This document shows positions 33,001 through 43,395 of a stretch of 64,000 bases of DNA, in pieces. Under the pieces are notes generated by a model. The model was not told where the DNA came from and made no database searches. It saw nothing but the letters and a program-made list of their open reading frames with translations. Each line of letters starts with the position of its first letter. Position 1 is the first letter of the stretch. The position numbers and the translations under genes were made by a program. The stretch comes from Stropharia rugosoannulata (taxonomy: Eukaryota > Basidiomycota > Agaricomycetes > Agaricales > Strophariaceae): assembly GCA_028532985.1 (NCBI GenBank), contig JANCIK010000002.1, positions 3,658,001 through 3,722,000 of the forward strand, in the 5' to 3' direction.

Positions 33001-34705
33001 GCCTGCCATTGCAGCTTGATTCTTTTACCTCGACCAGTTCTTTGGTTCTCGATGATCTCGCCGCTGTTGATTGAATCGGGTTTGAATTTCACTTGTGTGC
33101 TATGATGTGCTATCGCCTAGTATGGAAGGTTTTACTTATCTCAAGCGCTTGGTGAGTTGAAGGTACTCTTAATTGAGCAAGACCATGCATGAAGGGCCCA
33201 GAGGCGCCCGGACTCACTGGCAGTTTGATGGTGAATGTACAGTTTTTCTGAAATTTGATCAAGCGGTAAGCGCCAGAAAGAATTGAAGAATAGAAACTTC
33301 CTACTGGGTAGGACCATTCACTTTTTTGAGTTATATAACATGTACTACAGTCAACTCGCGGCATCCCAAGGCCTTGCACGATCATTGAGCCAGGAAATTG
33401 GCTTGGGGTTGCCAGCTCAGAGTTGCTTTCCTTACTATTACTAGCAGTAACATTTCACATGGGTGTATCAGAGGATACATACCTCCCTCGTAGAGTATTC
33501 GACTTGACATTAACAATGAAATTCTATTTGCAATGAAGCAGTCCTCCACGACTCTCGAAGTTGTTTTCAAGGCCTTTCTTCAAGCCGAAGCTTGGCCGAA
33601 GCTGGTCCGGGCATTTTTCACGTGATTCAGACATCGACGCGCCCATTCATGCGCATTGCGCGCGTCTCGCTTCCTCGGCGCTAACCACATTGTACATGTT
33701 AACACTTTCACTCAGCTTCTTTTTTCAATACAATTATTTTTGTTACCCGATGCGCTCCGAATGTGCAAAGAAACTCCGGTTCTAGTCAATCTTCCAGAAT
33801 ATCCCCCTTACTTTCCGACGCTCACGACGCTCACGGCTGACCCTCAATCAATGCTCGATGGACTGAACGCAAACTCTCAAGTTGCGCACTCGATTAGACG
33901 GCTATATGCACCTATATTCATTCGTCTCCTACATATGACTGTGGAACCCGAGAGCTAGCTGAAATATATCGCCTATTCTGGGTCCCCCCATCTGAGTATG
34001 TCACTGTTATTTATTCAATGGGCGCATATATGCACTCTAGTGTTCAGCGTGGCATTCTATAGGCATGAAATCATGTCGTAAACGAAGACAGGTCGCCTAT
34101 TATATTGGTTCCTGCAAAGGACCGATTCTGGATGGAACCAATTCTGCTAGCGTGCTACATGTCAGTGGGCACGGACTCGATCTGTGAGCACTCTCATGAA
34201 TGATCAGGTTGAACTTCATTGTGAAGCGAGAATTTGGTGAGAATGGATGTCCTATAAAAATGTTGTGCATTTCAGTTAGAATCAGATGCTCGTTCAGGTC
34301 TGATTTTTTTCGTTGAATAGCGTCAACTCGACTTACCTGTCTGCCTTTGTCAGTCCTAGGCTTTTCTGGTTTCACATCACCAGAAAGAAGGCCAGGGCCA
34401 GTCAGCTCTGGATTTCGAATGAAGCCTTTGACTGTAGAATAAAGTACATCCGACGATGCTCCTATTTTGGAGCAACGGACGGACAAGTCCGAAGTAATTT
34501 TCGGGATCGAGTCATGGCGCTGCTCTCCACCCTTTGTTCCTTCTCACCCACACCAGAAAACGCGCGAACAAAATACGGCGAGGCTCGCAGAAGGTGAGCA
34601 GCGGAGTGAGAGGGTCCGAGAGATAAGAGGAGTAAACTGACATTTGTCATCACGTGTGCAGTGTACATCCGGAACTGATAATCTGTGCGTTTCTGTCCGC
34701 CATCC
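27032..34705. other. 7.7 kb gene desert
   Basis: No gene with splice-consistent exons and a recognisable family lies here. Open frames are short, in all frames and mostly antisense to one another. I see no transposase, reverse-transcriptase or tRNA signature. The stretch from about 30000 to 33500 is AT-rich and free of open frames over 110 codons. One small coding-like relic at 29599-29902 is listed separately. The region may be decayed transposon or degenerated genes. Confidence 0.5.
29599..29902 (-). pseudogene. Small coding-like relic, unknown family
   Basis: On the minus strand the frame is open from just after a TAG at about 29903 to the TGA at 29599. The first two thirds have strong GC preference at third codon positions (for example GTC ATT CGC CAA GCC GAC GCC GAC), unlike the rest of the desert. 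Predicted segments include VRVIRQADADAAPHLPTTV and LHISVRRDGEMFSFDLHM. The frame has no clean ATG at its upstream end, and no second exon was found. It may be the last exon of a decayed gene or a short genuine gene; I do not recognise the family. Confidence 0.3.
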
Positions 34706-36017
34706 ATGTCGGGCGCCTCGTCGCTGCCCGCGACCATCGTCGTTGCTGACCGCTCGCCTGCCTCCAGATCCCCAGTCACGTTCACCCCAAAGCCCCCACG
34801 CACAGGCATGCAGCACCCCACGTCCCCCATCCCCGTCGGCGTTCTCGGCGCCACAGGCACTGTTGGCCAGCGTTTTATCACCCTTCTTGCTGCCCACCCG
34901 TGGTTCACCATCCACGCTCTTGGTGCCTCCCCGCGCAGCGCAGGCAAGCCCTACAGCAAAGCCGTTAACTGGAAACAGACCACCCCCATCCCTGCCTCCG
35001 TCCGGGACGTCATTGTCCAGCCGTGCGTGCCCGGTGCCTTCCGCGACTGCACCATTGTTTTCTCTGGACTCGACGCAGATGTTGCTGGAGAAATCGGTGC
35101 GCAGTTCTCTGTTTTTCGTTTTTTCTTCCAGCTCTGACCTATGAGCAGAGGAGGCATTCCGCGCCGCTGACCTTGCCGTCTTCTCAAACGCCAAGAATTT
35201 TCGCCGCGACCCCAATGTTCCCCTTATTGTACCTCTTGTGAACACGTCGCACCTCTCCATCATCCCTCAACAGCAAGCGTCGCTCACACCCCCTATCTCA
35301 CGCGGCTTTATTGTCACTAATGCCAATTGCTCGACGACCGGCGTGGTCATTCCACTGCACGCGCTGGAGCGCGCTTTTGGACCCCTCGAAGCCGTCTTGA
35401 TCACTACTATGCAGGCCATCTCAGGCGCGGGCTACCCAGGCGTTCCCAGTCTCGATATTATGGACAACATTGTGCCTCACATCGGCGGCGAGGAGGAGAA
35501 GATTGAATGGGAGACACTCAAGATTCTCGGCGGACTCTCGCGCAGCGACGCGGAAACGACTGTGTCCCCTGTGCACGGGCACCCACATACGGCACCCGGC
35601 GCGCTCGCGTTCGATATGCACTCGGCGCACCCACTACGCGTGTCTGCCGCGTGTAACCGTGTTCCCGTGATCGATGGCCACACGGAATGCGTCTCTGTAC
35701 GCTTCGCCCGCCGTCCGCCGCCATCACCCCAGCAGGTGCGCGAGGCGCTCGCTGCGTTCACTCCCGACGCGCAGACGCTCGGATGCCCGTCGGCACCGCG
35801 CCGCGCCATTGTCGTCCACGAAGAGCCTGATAGGCCGCAGCCGCGCCTAGACAGGTACTATCAGGACGGCGCGGGCGTCAGCGTGGGAAGGGTCAGGCAG
35901 TGTGCTGTGCTGGACATCAAGTTCGTGGTCCTTGCGAACAACGTGTCCATCGGTGCGGCGACGAGCAGCATCATTAATGCGGAGGTTGCTGTGTTGAAAA
36001 ACGTTGTTAAGTACTAG
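34706..36017 (+). CDS. HOM2: Aspartate-semialdehyde dehydrogenase
   Basis: This enzyme reduces aspartyl phosphate to aspartate semialdehyde with NADPH, the step leading to threonine, methionine and isoleucine in fungi. The family's usual N terminus is the ATG at 34808 (MQHPTSPIPVGVLGATGTVG), giving 385 residues; an in-frame ATG at 34706 would add 34 residues, perhaps a leader. Exons are 34706 or 34808..35096 and 35149..36017, with a 52-base phase-1 intron. GATGTVG binds NADP. The catalytic Cys lies in TNANCSTTG (about residue 157 counting from 34808). Other conserved parts are NTSHLSIIP, GAGYPG, CNRVPVIDGHTECV and the C-terminal VLANNVSIGAA. The gene is intact and GC-rich, in contrast to the desert on its left. 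Confidence 0.94.
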
Positions 36018-37075
36018 GTATTGCGGTATAGAGAACACTATGATTTGAGGTTTAGTAGATTAAATAGGGAAAAGATGAAGTATGCCAATGTAATGATTAA
36101 TCTGGGTTCACGACATAATCTCTCTTTCTGAATCGTTATTGTGGTTAAAGGATCAAGAAGTGTCGAGAAGCTGAGTTGTCTTATAGTAAGCAGGAGCTCT
36201 GCCTCCCGAATAGATTAAACGCACCGTTGACGTTAACCTCATTTATTTTGTATCAGAAGACTTTGTGCGCCAGCATGTTTTATTACTTGTAGTTTATATA
36301 CAAATTCTTCACGCGTCTTGTATAATTTTTTGCGATTGAGTTGCTTTTGTAGTCGTAGGCTCCTGGGTTTTATTGAGCGGTATCAGGATATTTGTCGGAG
36401 AAATCAGGGTGCACATCAACGCTTACGCAACACGGCTCGAACTGGTCATCGAAGACGCGCACGCCCTGTACGCACTCTGCCGTTCGCATGGGTTTGAGCT
36501 GAGCCGGAATGCGCAAAATCAAATAGCACGGCATATATGGGGGTTAATACGGATGCAGAAATTGCTGAACACATTGGAGGTTACTGGACAGTGGAGGATA
36601 CCAGGGCAAGCGGTCATAGAAATAAACCAAGTACTAGTTAGTAATAGAGTATTAAAAATACCATAAACTCCTTGTCGAGAAACTCAGATACCAAATATCT
36701 TACCAAGCAGTGCAGCATCAAGCAGTATATACTCCTGTAACTTATTGCAAATGCGTTTTCCAGAAGACGCGGCGGAGCGTACGCTCTACTCCAGAAATGG
36801 GGCGAACTGAACTGAGGATCTGTGGCGGATCACTGTCGATCAACCGAGTCATCGATCATGGTCCGATCATGATCAGGGCACTGCAAAGCGGCATGTCCCC
36901 GTCTGGTAGTTGTTTGCGAAATACGATGAGGACCGCAGTCGAATTCGCACTTGTACTAGAAGGCTGTGCAGTGAAGGAGGTATATTTCTTGTGCTAACCC
37001 TCCGGCGGTGATATGGAAGCCAGTACGCAAAGGTACAATGAAGCTTAGGCTCTAGACATAAAGGACTCCTTTATC

Positions 37076-37094
37076 TTTTTTTTTGGGGGGGGGG
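37076..37094 (+). repeat. T9-G10 homopolymer junction
   Basis: Nine T are followed directly by ten G on the plus strand, giving a pure C10-A9 on the other. Such tracts can form triplex or quadruplex structures and mutate fast. Confidence 0.9.
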
Positions 37095-37812
37095 TTTCTT
37101 TCTAGAAAAACTGTACGGAAAGACTGGAAAGAACTGTGCGGTCGTCGGTATATTACGCGCTGGTGGCGGAGCAGTGCTGGAACGCCGCTTCCTAAATATA
37201 ATGGCTCGAAAACGTTATGGGAAAAACCTTTCTTCTACTCAGAATAATTATACTGTTTTCTCACTAGGTGTACGCTGAAAGGTGGAAGTACTGAGAGAGA
37301 CGGTCTCTGAGCTATTTTTATATTGAGTGGTCCTAAGTTTTTGTACAGTACTAAGAAGGCTTATTCGTCCTGGATACTGAATTAGCAGTTTTTTTTTTTC
37401 ACGTTGTGATTTGGATGAGTGTTGAAGTGTTGTACCTATCAGGCACGCCGTGTATACAGGGGTATTGAGCTCTCTGGCGCACGTCGTCGTGTTCTGACAT
37501 GTCTCTAGTGTGATTCTTTGCTTATGGACGCAGTACATATGTTCAAGCAAAAAATACACAGTAGTGTGATGTTAAATCCATACCTGCTAGTCGTCATTAC
37601 TGCTACAGGAGGCTGCAAAGCTTCAAGCTGGCTACATTGAAATCCATGATGGATTTTTTCACCCAAATTGCGTTGTTCTTTGGAAACTTCTTCTGTAAAA
37701 CTTACCAGAGATATGCGTTTCAGTCAGACAGGCACGACAGATATGATCTGGTGGATCAGATACCTCAGCAGATATGCCTTGAGGAGCGCTTCAATCCAGT
37801 TCATGCGTATTC

Positions 37813-37831
37813 AAAAAAAAAAAAAAAAAAA
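37813..37831 (+). repeat. A19 homopolymer run
   Basis: This is an uninterrupted run of 19 A in an otherwise mixed sequence. No target-site duplication is obvious on either side, so a retroposed tail is only one possibility. Confidence 0.85.
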
Positions 37832-38144
37832 CACGAATGGCTCGTTTGCAATGCCGTTAGAAACACGGAATGAAGAAAGGGGCTGACAAGGGCTGGCAAA
37901 TTTCGCTCTCTGGGGAATTGATCAAGTCTATGGTCATTTACGGCGCTTATTGACTATCAAGATATAAATAGATGGCTCCACAAACTGTAACATTCCATAC
38001 GTAGACATCAGACAGCTCTTAGAATTGAGGCTAAAGGCTTCGGAGATGAAAACATATAGAAGCACTTTTATTAATGTTGTACGAAATTAAATGACTATAT
38101 TATGCAGCAGCCGCTGGCTCCCAGACCATGATGTTGTTGTAACA

Positions 38145-39138
38145 TCATACGCCAAATGGCGACGGTCGCTCCTGGCTCCCGAGAAGCGAGAACCCCTTTG
38201 CCTTATAGAAAGAAACCTGCATGGGAAACTTAAATTAGGACGAAGGGTCTTGAGCATGATTTAACCTTACATTTTGCTCTGTAATAGCATTTAGTCCAAC
38301 CCTCATACCGTCTTGTTCAGCCTGTGCCATGTATAGCAAAATAAGTGGAATAGCTGCTTAGGAAAACACTACCATACAGCGGTGATTTGAACAGACCTTG
38401 TTCTTGATCTTCTTGAGGATGGTAGATGCGTGTCCTTTACCGCGCTCGCTTTCGAGCGTCGCTATGGAGCCAATCCACCAGTTATCCGTTACGCCTGCTT
38501 GGCCTATCGTCGATTCAATGAGTTGTTTGCTCAAGGGCAGGTTCTGAGTAGCATTTAGAACGAGTGTGCTTGGGTGAAACCAGTAAACATGCCACTCACC
38601 ACACCATGCACCCACATCTTCGTCTCGTCTGGCAGCTTCGACATAAACTCTGCTGCACCTAGTGCTCTCTGGGCATCGCTATTAGGGGATCCACCGTAAG
38701 CAAGACAGTAAGTATGCTGTTAATGTCAAGAGAGCTCACCTCCCTAGGAAGTCGAAACCAGGACCAAAGGTGACTGCGACAGACACGACTTTGGACTGAT
38801 TTATGCCCTCTGTGACCTGCTCCGAGACAAAGAGCCGTCCTTCGAGGGCTGCGGCGCGCACGAGCACGCGGGATAGTAGGTTCTTGAGCTCCGTGACCCC
38901 TCCGGTTGTGGCGTTCGACATGGGATCTTGCGAGAACTTAGTTCTTTGCATTTAAAACTAGACTCCATCACAAATGCACCCTTGTCGAAAGCCTCGATTA
39001 CGAGATCAGTGATTTGGGTAAGTTGCGCCTCTGAGTTATTGGATCTGTTAGCAATTATGGAGTGGAAATAAGGGAAGTACACAAACCTGTCGGCGACGTC
39101 AGCTCGGACGTAGTAATAACGGAAGGAGTTTGGGACAT
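38145..39138 (-). CDS. GNAT-family N-acetyltransferase
   Basis: This is a predicted acetyl-CoA-dependent acetyltransferase of 219 residues. Exons, 5' to 3': 39098..39138, 38972..39044, 38740..38936, 38600..38678, 38397..38543, 38281..38331 and 38145..38216. The core motif A is WWIGSIATLESERGKGHASTIL, where RGKGHAS is the pyrophosphate-binding turn. Motif B follows as NVSFYKAKGFSLLGS near the C terminus. The N-terminal half has LTQITDLVIEAFDKGAF, usual for this fungal subfamily. The last five junctions are supported by clear GT-AG sites. The first two are less sure: donor AC/GTCGCC at 39097 and acceptor ACTAAG at 38937 were chosen because other choices break the frame. Substrate is unknown. 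Three GATA-like repeats lie 200-320 bases upstream. Confidence 0.8.
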
Positions 39139-40033
39139 ATTATAAGGGAGATGATGAGGCTCTCAGAGTACTCTGGAGAAATATTTGTTGGGTGGAAGTT
39201 GAACCTAAAATCTTCGACGCCCTTCTTTTAAACCTGAGCTGGCAGTCATGGATGCTTGGCGTATATATTTTGTTTCAAAAAACAGTTGGATAACATATTA
39301 CTGGGGAGACGACGAGAAGCGAAGAGACGGCTCTGCGCCCAATCTTATCAGATTATTCTGCAAGAACAAGTCAAGACCATCAGGAGGCCTCGAGCTGCCT
39401 CGAGACGACAATCTTATCAGATTGCGCTCAAGTTGCGTGTAATATTATCAGATTTGCTTGAGTAAGCTTGACAGGACCTCTGCCCAATAGGCTTGTGCGC
39501 TGGGTATGAGGGATGAAGACCCAAGCCGACAGAAGATAGCCCAGCTACAGCAAGTTATGCTTCCAAGCAGCGTGTGTGAGATGAATTTTTGATGCCGAGC
39601 GCCTTCGCAACAGGATGGATAGGCCGACACGCGCAGGAGTCGAGACTGCTATATGAGTTCTTTATCATTGGGAAGAGCGACGGGGCATATATCTCGCAAG
39701 GTAGTCAGTCGATTCATAAAAGCACCTTTGACGATCCGGTCCAGCAGAAGAAAATTTGTTTTTCACTGTTTCAGCAAAGCGCAAACCAGTGTTGCCTATG
39801 AGTTTATATTTGGTTGGTATCATATCTCTTGAATTTATAAGTTCTTCCTAGTGGGTCAGGAGGAAGTACACACTCTGAAAGGAAGTCCCAGTAGAGTGGT
39901 GGGAGACTGGGAGTGGAAGTGAAGTGCCCGGCAATAGCCGGCCAAGCAGGTCGCGCTCAGCCGGACACACGGCCCGGCTATGGTCTTGGTCTTTCGCTAT
40001 CATCACCAGCCACAACGACAAGAAGACTTGCGC
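39139..40033. other. Divergent intergenic region with repeated TTATCAGATT motifs
   Basis: This spacer lies between the acetyltransferase and the acidic-protein gene, which point away from each other. It holds three TTATCAGATT motifs listed separately. No gene is seen in it. Confidence 0.45.
39341..39455. promoter_or_regulatory. Three AATnTTATCAGATT motifs (possible GATA-factor sites)
   Basis: AATCTTATCAGATT occurs at 39341-39354 and 39410-39423, and AATATTATCAGATT at 39441-39454. On the other strand each reads AATCTGATAA, which fits the fungal GATA-factor consensus WGATAR inside partly palindromic flanks. They lie 200-320 bases upstream of the acetyltransferase ATG and about 600 bases upstream of the acidic-protein gene. 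Confidence 0.5.
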
Positions 40034-42109
40034 ATGGCCGACCCGCGTTCAAGCACTGTCTTCGACTACACAGCACTACGGGTACACCCAGATGGCTCTC
40101 GCGTGCGCGCACCGGTACACTCCAGCTCAGACCCAAGCGTACCTTCCTCGTCTGCACCTTTTTCCGCGCCTTCCCGTCGGGCTCATGCCGTCCAAACTCT
40201 CAACGCACAATGGATCGCACGGGATGCAGGAGGGTCAGGTAAGGTGCCTCTGCTGATGGGCCGTCGGAAGAATGCTTCCAGGAAAGCGAAGGAGGCTGCC
40301 AGTGCGTCTGCCGAGGGCCAGGACGTCGGAATGGGGGTGGAGGATGACATAGCGCGCGCGATGGCTGCTGTAGATGGGGCGCTGCGCTTCTCTGACGAGG
40401 AAGACGTGTCATATGAAGAGGGACAGGCTACGAAGAAACGAGGGAAGAAGCGCAAACGTGCACCGGAGCTGCGTCCCAAAAAACGCGCAAAGTTCAATGC
40501 GGATCTGGGGTACCTTTCGCCTCCTCCTCAACCATCTGAACCCTCGGGAACGGTGCAGCCCGGTGCAGATGCTGGGACATGGCGGGATGGTCTCTCTCAA
40601 AGTACCGTAAATAAATCATCCCAGCTGCCCGAGCCGTCTCCGGTGAGTAACTTGCGTTGTGGTCTATATTTAACCTTACAAATCTCTGCAACCAGGATCT
40701 GCTCAAAGTTCTGCATCGTTTCGCGTCGGAGTTTTATTCTGAAAGGGGGCAGCTGCTTAATATCTCGCGCGAGTACCGCCGCGAACGGAAGCGCAGGAGG
40801 CAGGAGAGAGCTCTACGGAAGAAAGGGAAGGGGAAGGCAAAGGCTACGTCCTCTTCGCCGGGCGCGGAAGGCCGGGATGGCGAAAAATCGTCTGAGGACG
40901 AGGACACTGCAGATGAAGAGAGCGATGAAGAGGAGGAGGTTGAGGAAGAGGTTGATGATGAAGAAGTCGAAGGAGACATTGACGAGGACGGTGATGATGA
41001 AGAGAACGAGGATCGAGATGGGCAGAAACGCCGTACCAAACCTAAGATGTCAAGCAAAGCTAGAGGCAAGCAAAAGGCTAAGAGTGGGTCTAACAAGCCG
41101 CGTATCCTCCCGCCAGTATACACAGACATGTACAAGGTTTTCGAGGGCTCCGCACTTATGGTCCTAGGTGCCCAATGGTTTTTTATCCTGTCGCTGAACA
41201 AGTTCTCAACATGAAATATTTTACTCAAACAATATAGGAATGCTTGTACAGGAGCACATAGCATCCATACTAACCCCCCACAAACCACCTGGATGGGACG
41301 AAGAAGTAGGGCTGGCGTATGCTGAACATCCTGAAGAGACAGGCGAGGCGGATGATGTCAATGAGAATGAAGAAGAAGAAGAGGAGGAGGAGGGAGAAGA
41401 GGAAGAGGAAGAAGAGGAAGAAGAAGAAAGTCCAGCCGATGGAGAAGACGGTGACGAGGAAGCAGAGCAACTATCTGGCGTTAGCTTAGTCGCGCGAGGG
41501 AAGCGGAAACAAGACCACGAAGAAGATGGTAACAGCGAGGATGTTGAGGGCGAAGAGGATTTACACCGGCAGAAAGCCCAGGTTAAACCACAGAAAGATG
41601 AGGAGGAAGACGAGGATGAAGAAAATGACGACGACGACGATAACGATGATGAGGACGAGGACGAGGACGAAGACGAGGAAAACAGCGTCGAATCTAATGA
41701 TGAAAGGTCTCCACAAACAGAAAAGTTGCTTAAGAGTAGAGAAGACTCGACTGAAAGCTCGGAGGAAGGTGACAGCGACAGCGAAGAAGACTCAGACCCA
41801 GATGAGCAACTCCAGACCTCTCAAAAAGCTCCCAGCTCATCTGGTTTGCGGAAAAGCCAGTTGGATGAGGAAGAGACAGATAGTGAAGACGACTATGAAA
41901 CGGACGATGACGATTACGACGACAAAGTTAGAATCGACCGACATCCTCAGCAGGATAGAACCCAAAACAATCAAAATCAGAAAGCCGTTGGACCTCCACA
42001 ACCCATGGAAGAATCGGATTCGACTGAAGAGGACGATGAGAAACAAGAAGACGTAGCTATGCGCTCTGACACCACTGAGCAGTCGGACTCTGAGGAAGAA
42101 TACATATGA
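40034..42109 (+). CDS. Highly acidic nuclear-type protein of unknown function
   Basis: This 650-residue protein comes from exons 40034..40642, 40696..41167 and 41238..42109. The start at MADPRSSTVFDYTALRVHPDG was chosen over an upstream in-frame ATG because conserved-looking sequence begins there. Residues 90-190 hold basic nuclear-localisation-like clusters (KKRGKKRKR, RPKKRAKF). A structured block follows: DLLKVLHRFASEFYSERGQL, then basic and acidic runs, then PPVYTDMYKVFEGSALMVLGMLVQEHIASIL, split by the second intron. The last 250 residues are nearly all Asp, Glu and Ser. The YxxFEGSAL(x)LGML block resembles a segment I associate with RNA polymerase I upstream-factor subunits of the Rrn9 kind, but I cannot confirm that. 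Acidic tails of this type are common in nucleolar and chromatin proteins. Confidence 0.72.
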
Positions 42110-42668
42110 ACCAAGCGCTCCAGCACACGTTGTGGTCGCACGAAGCTAGGAGCCTGTTCTTGACAGCGTCTTGATACCCTTCAGCATTCATTCTGGACAA
42201 CATCTTGACTGTCTTGCTGATATTTTTGCGGGCCATTTGGTGTACGAAAGGACGACGACATGGTCGTTCGGTGAATTTGTCAGACTCATTTTGCTGCTGG
42301 TAAGCACTCAGACTTCCTGTTCGTGCTGCGAAATGAAGATGGCTGGCCGCAGTTAAAACACCCATTGTTAATATGGAACAGATATGCTCCGTCTGCATCT
42401 AGGTCAAATGTGCAGTCAGGTTGCGTGGCTTTCGCTGTTGTTCTGAAGAAGGGAATACAGGTTACGTGGCAGATGTCGATGAACCACCTCTACATATGTT
42501 GGCCTTTATGTTCTGTATTCTTGGACCCAATGATCCATGCCACGGTGGTATGATGTATACTGCTATTCCCGAACGATGTAGTAGTGCAAATTAATGTTAA
42601 TTTTAAAGAAAACGGGACGATACAGTATATACAAAAAGGAACACCACCTAGAAGCCAAATCACTGCAT

Positions 42669-43395
42669 CTACGCAGAGGTAGCGGTCAACTCCTGCTCTT
42701 TCTTCTCTTTTAGCCTCTTTAACGTCTCCGAGGTGGTGGGCTTCTTGACGTTGTGGTCGGGTGGTAATGTGCCGTCTTCCCAGCTGCGCATAATATTGGA
42801 GCCTAGGATGCCCATACGGTGTGCAGGGAAGATTTTGAGACGTTCCAGGCGGCGCTCGCGCAGCTTGTTTTTGGGTAACATGCCGGACACTGCGTGACGG
42901 ATGATCTGCAGGAGGAGAACAACAGACAGCGTTAAATCCTGAAAACGGACGCATATACGGGACAGGAAAGGCTTGGTGCGTACCTCATCGGGGTTTTTCA
43001 GCTTCATAGCCTTGTATGGTGTTTCCTTGAGACCGCCGGGGAACATAGAATGCTTTCGGAAGAGCAGCTGTTCCTCCTTGCGCCCGGTAACTTTGACCTT
43101 GCGCGAGTGGGTTACGACAACGTAGTCACCGCAGTCCACTGACCGTCGGAAACAGGATCAGCAGAGTATTACTCGAGACAGGATATATGGCGCACCACTG
43201 GGGTCGTAGATAGGTTTGTGCTTGCCCATGAGCACGAGGGCGATGCGCTCCGCGAGCTTGCCCAGAACGCGGTCCGAGGCATCGACGTGGTGCCACACGC
43301 GCGCGTATGCGAGGCTAGTCTATATGCTGGTTAGAACAAGGACGCATTTCAGAATATGGGAACGGTGGGCATACGTTGCCGACGACTTGGGACAT
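42669..43395 (-). CDS. MRPL23: Mitochondrial ribosomal protein uL13m
   Basis: This is the large-subunit protein of the mitochondrial ribosome (yeast Mrpl23), 178 residues. Exons are 43375..43395, 43196..43319, 42984..43138 and 42669..42905. The N terminus [30 protein letters not shown] matches yeast Mrpl23 from its first residue, so the 21-base first exon is well founded. The uL13 core shows [31 protein letters not shown] and [25 protein letters not shown]-terminal extension of about 45 residues is Lys- and Glu-rich. The short Ser-Gln start without a long presequence is usual for this protein. Confidence 0.94.

Larger units (their letters stand above)
36018..38144. other. 2.1 kb intergenic region with homopolymer tracts
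   Basis: No convincing gene is seen. It contains a T9-G10 junction at 37076-37094 and a run of 19 A at 37813-37831. Frames at 36373-36666 and 36710-36997 have no family resemblance and poor start context. Confidence 0.45.

Noticed and set aside
34544..35263. Long minus-strand frames (up to 239 codons) opposite the aspartate-semialdehyde dehydrogenase
   Set aside because: They are shadows of a GC-rich coding exon. The plus strand carries the full enzyme motif set.
38973..39044. Joining the acetyltransferase exons with the donor GG/GTGCAT
   Set aside because: It gives an incompatible phase with every acceptor downstream. The donor at 38971 with the acceptor at 38937 keeps the frame.
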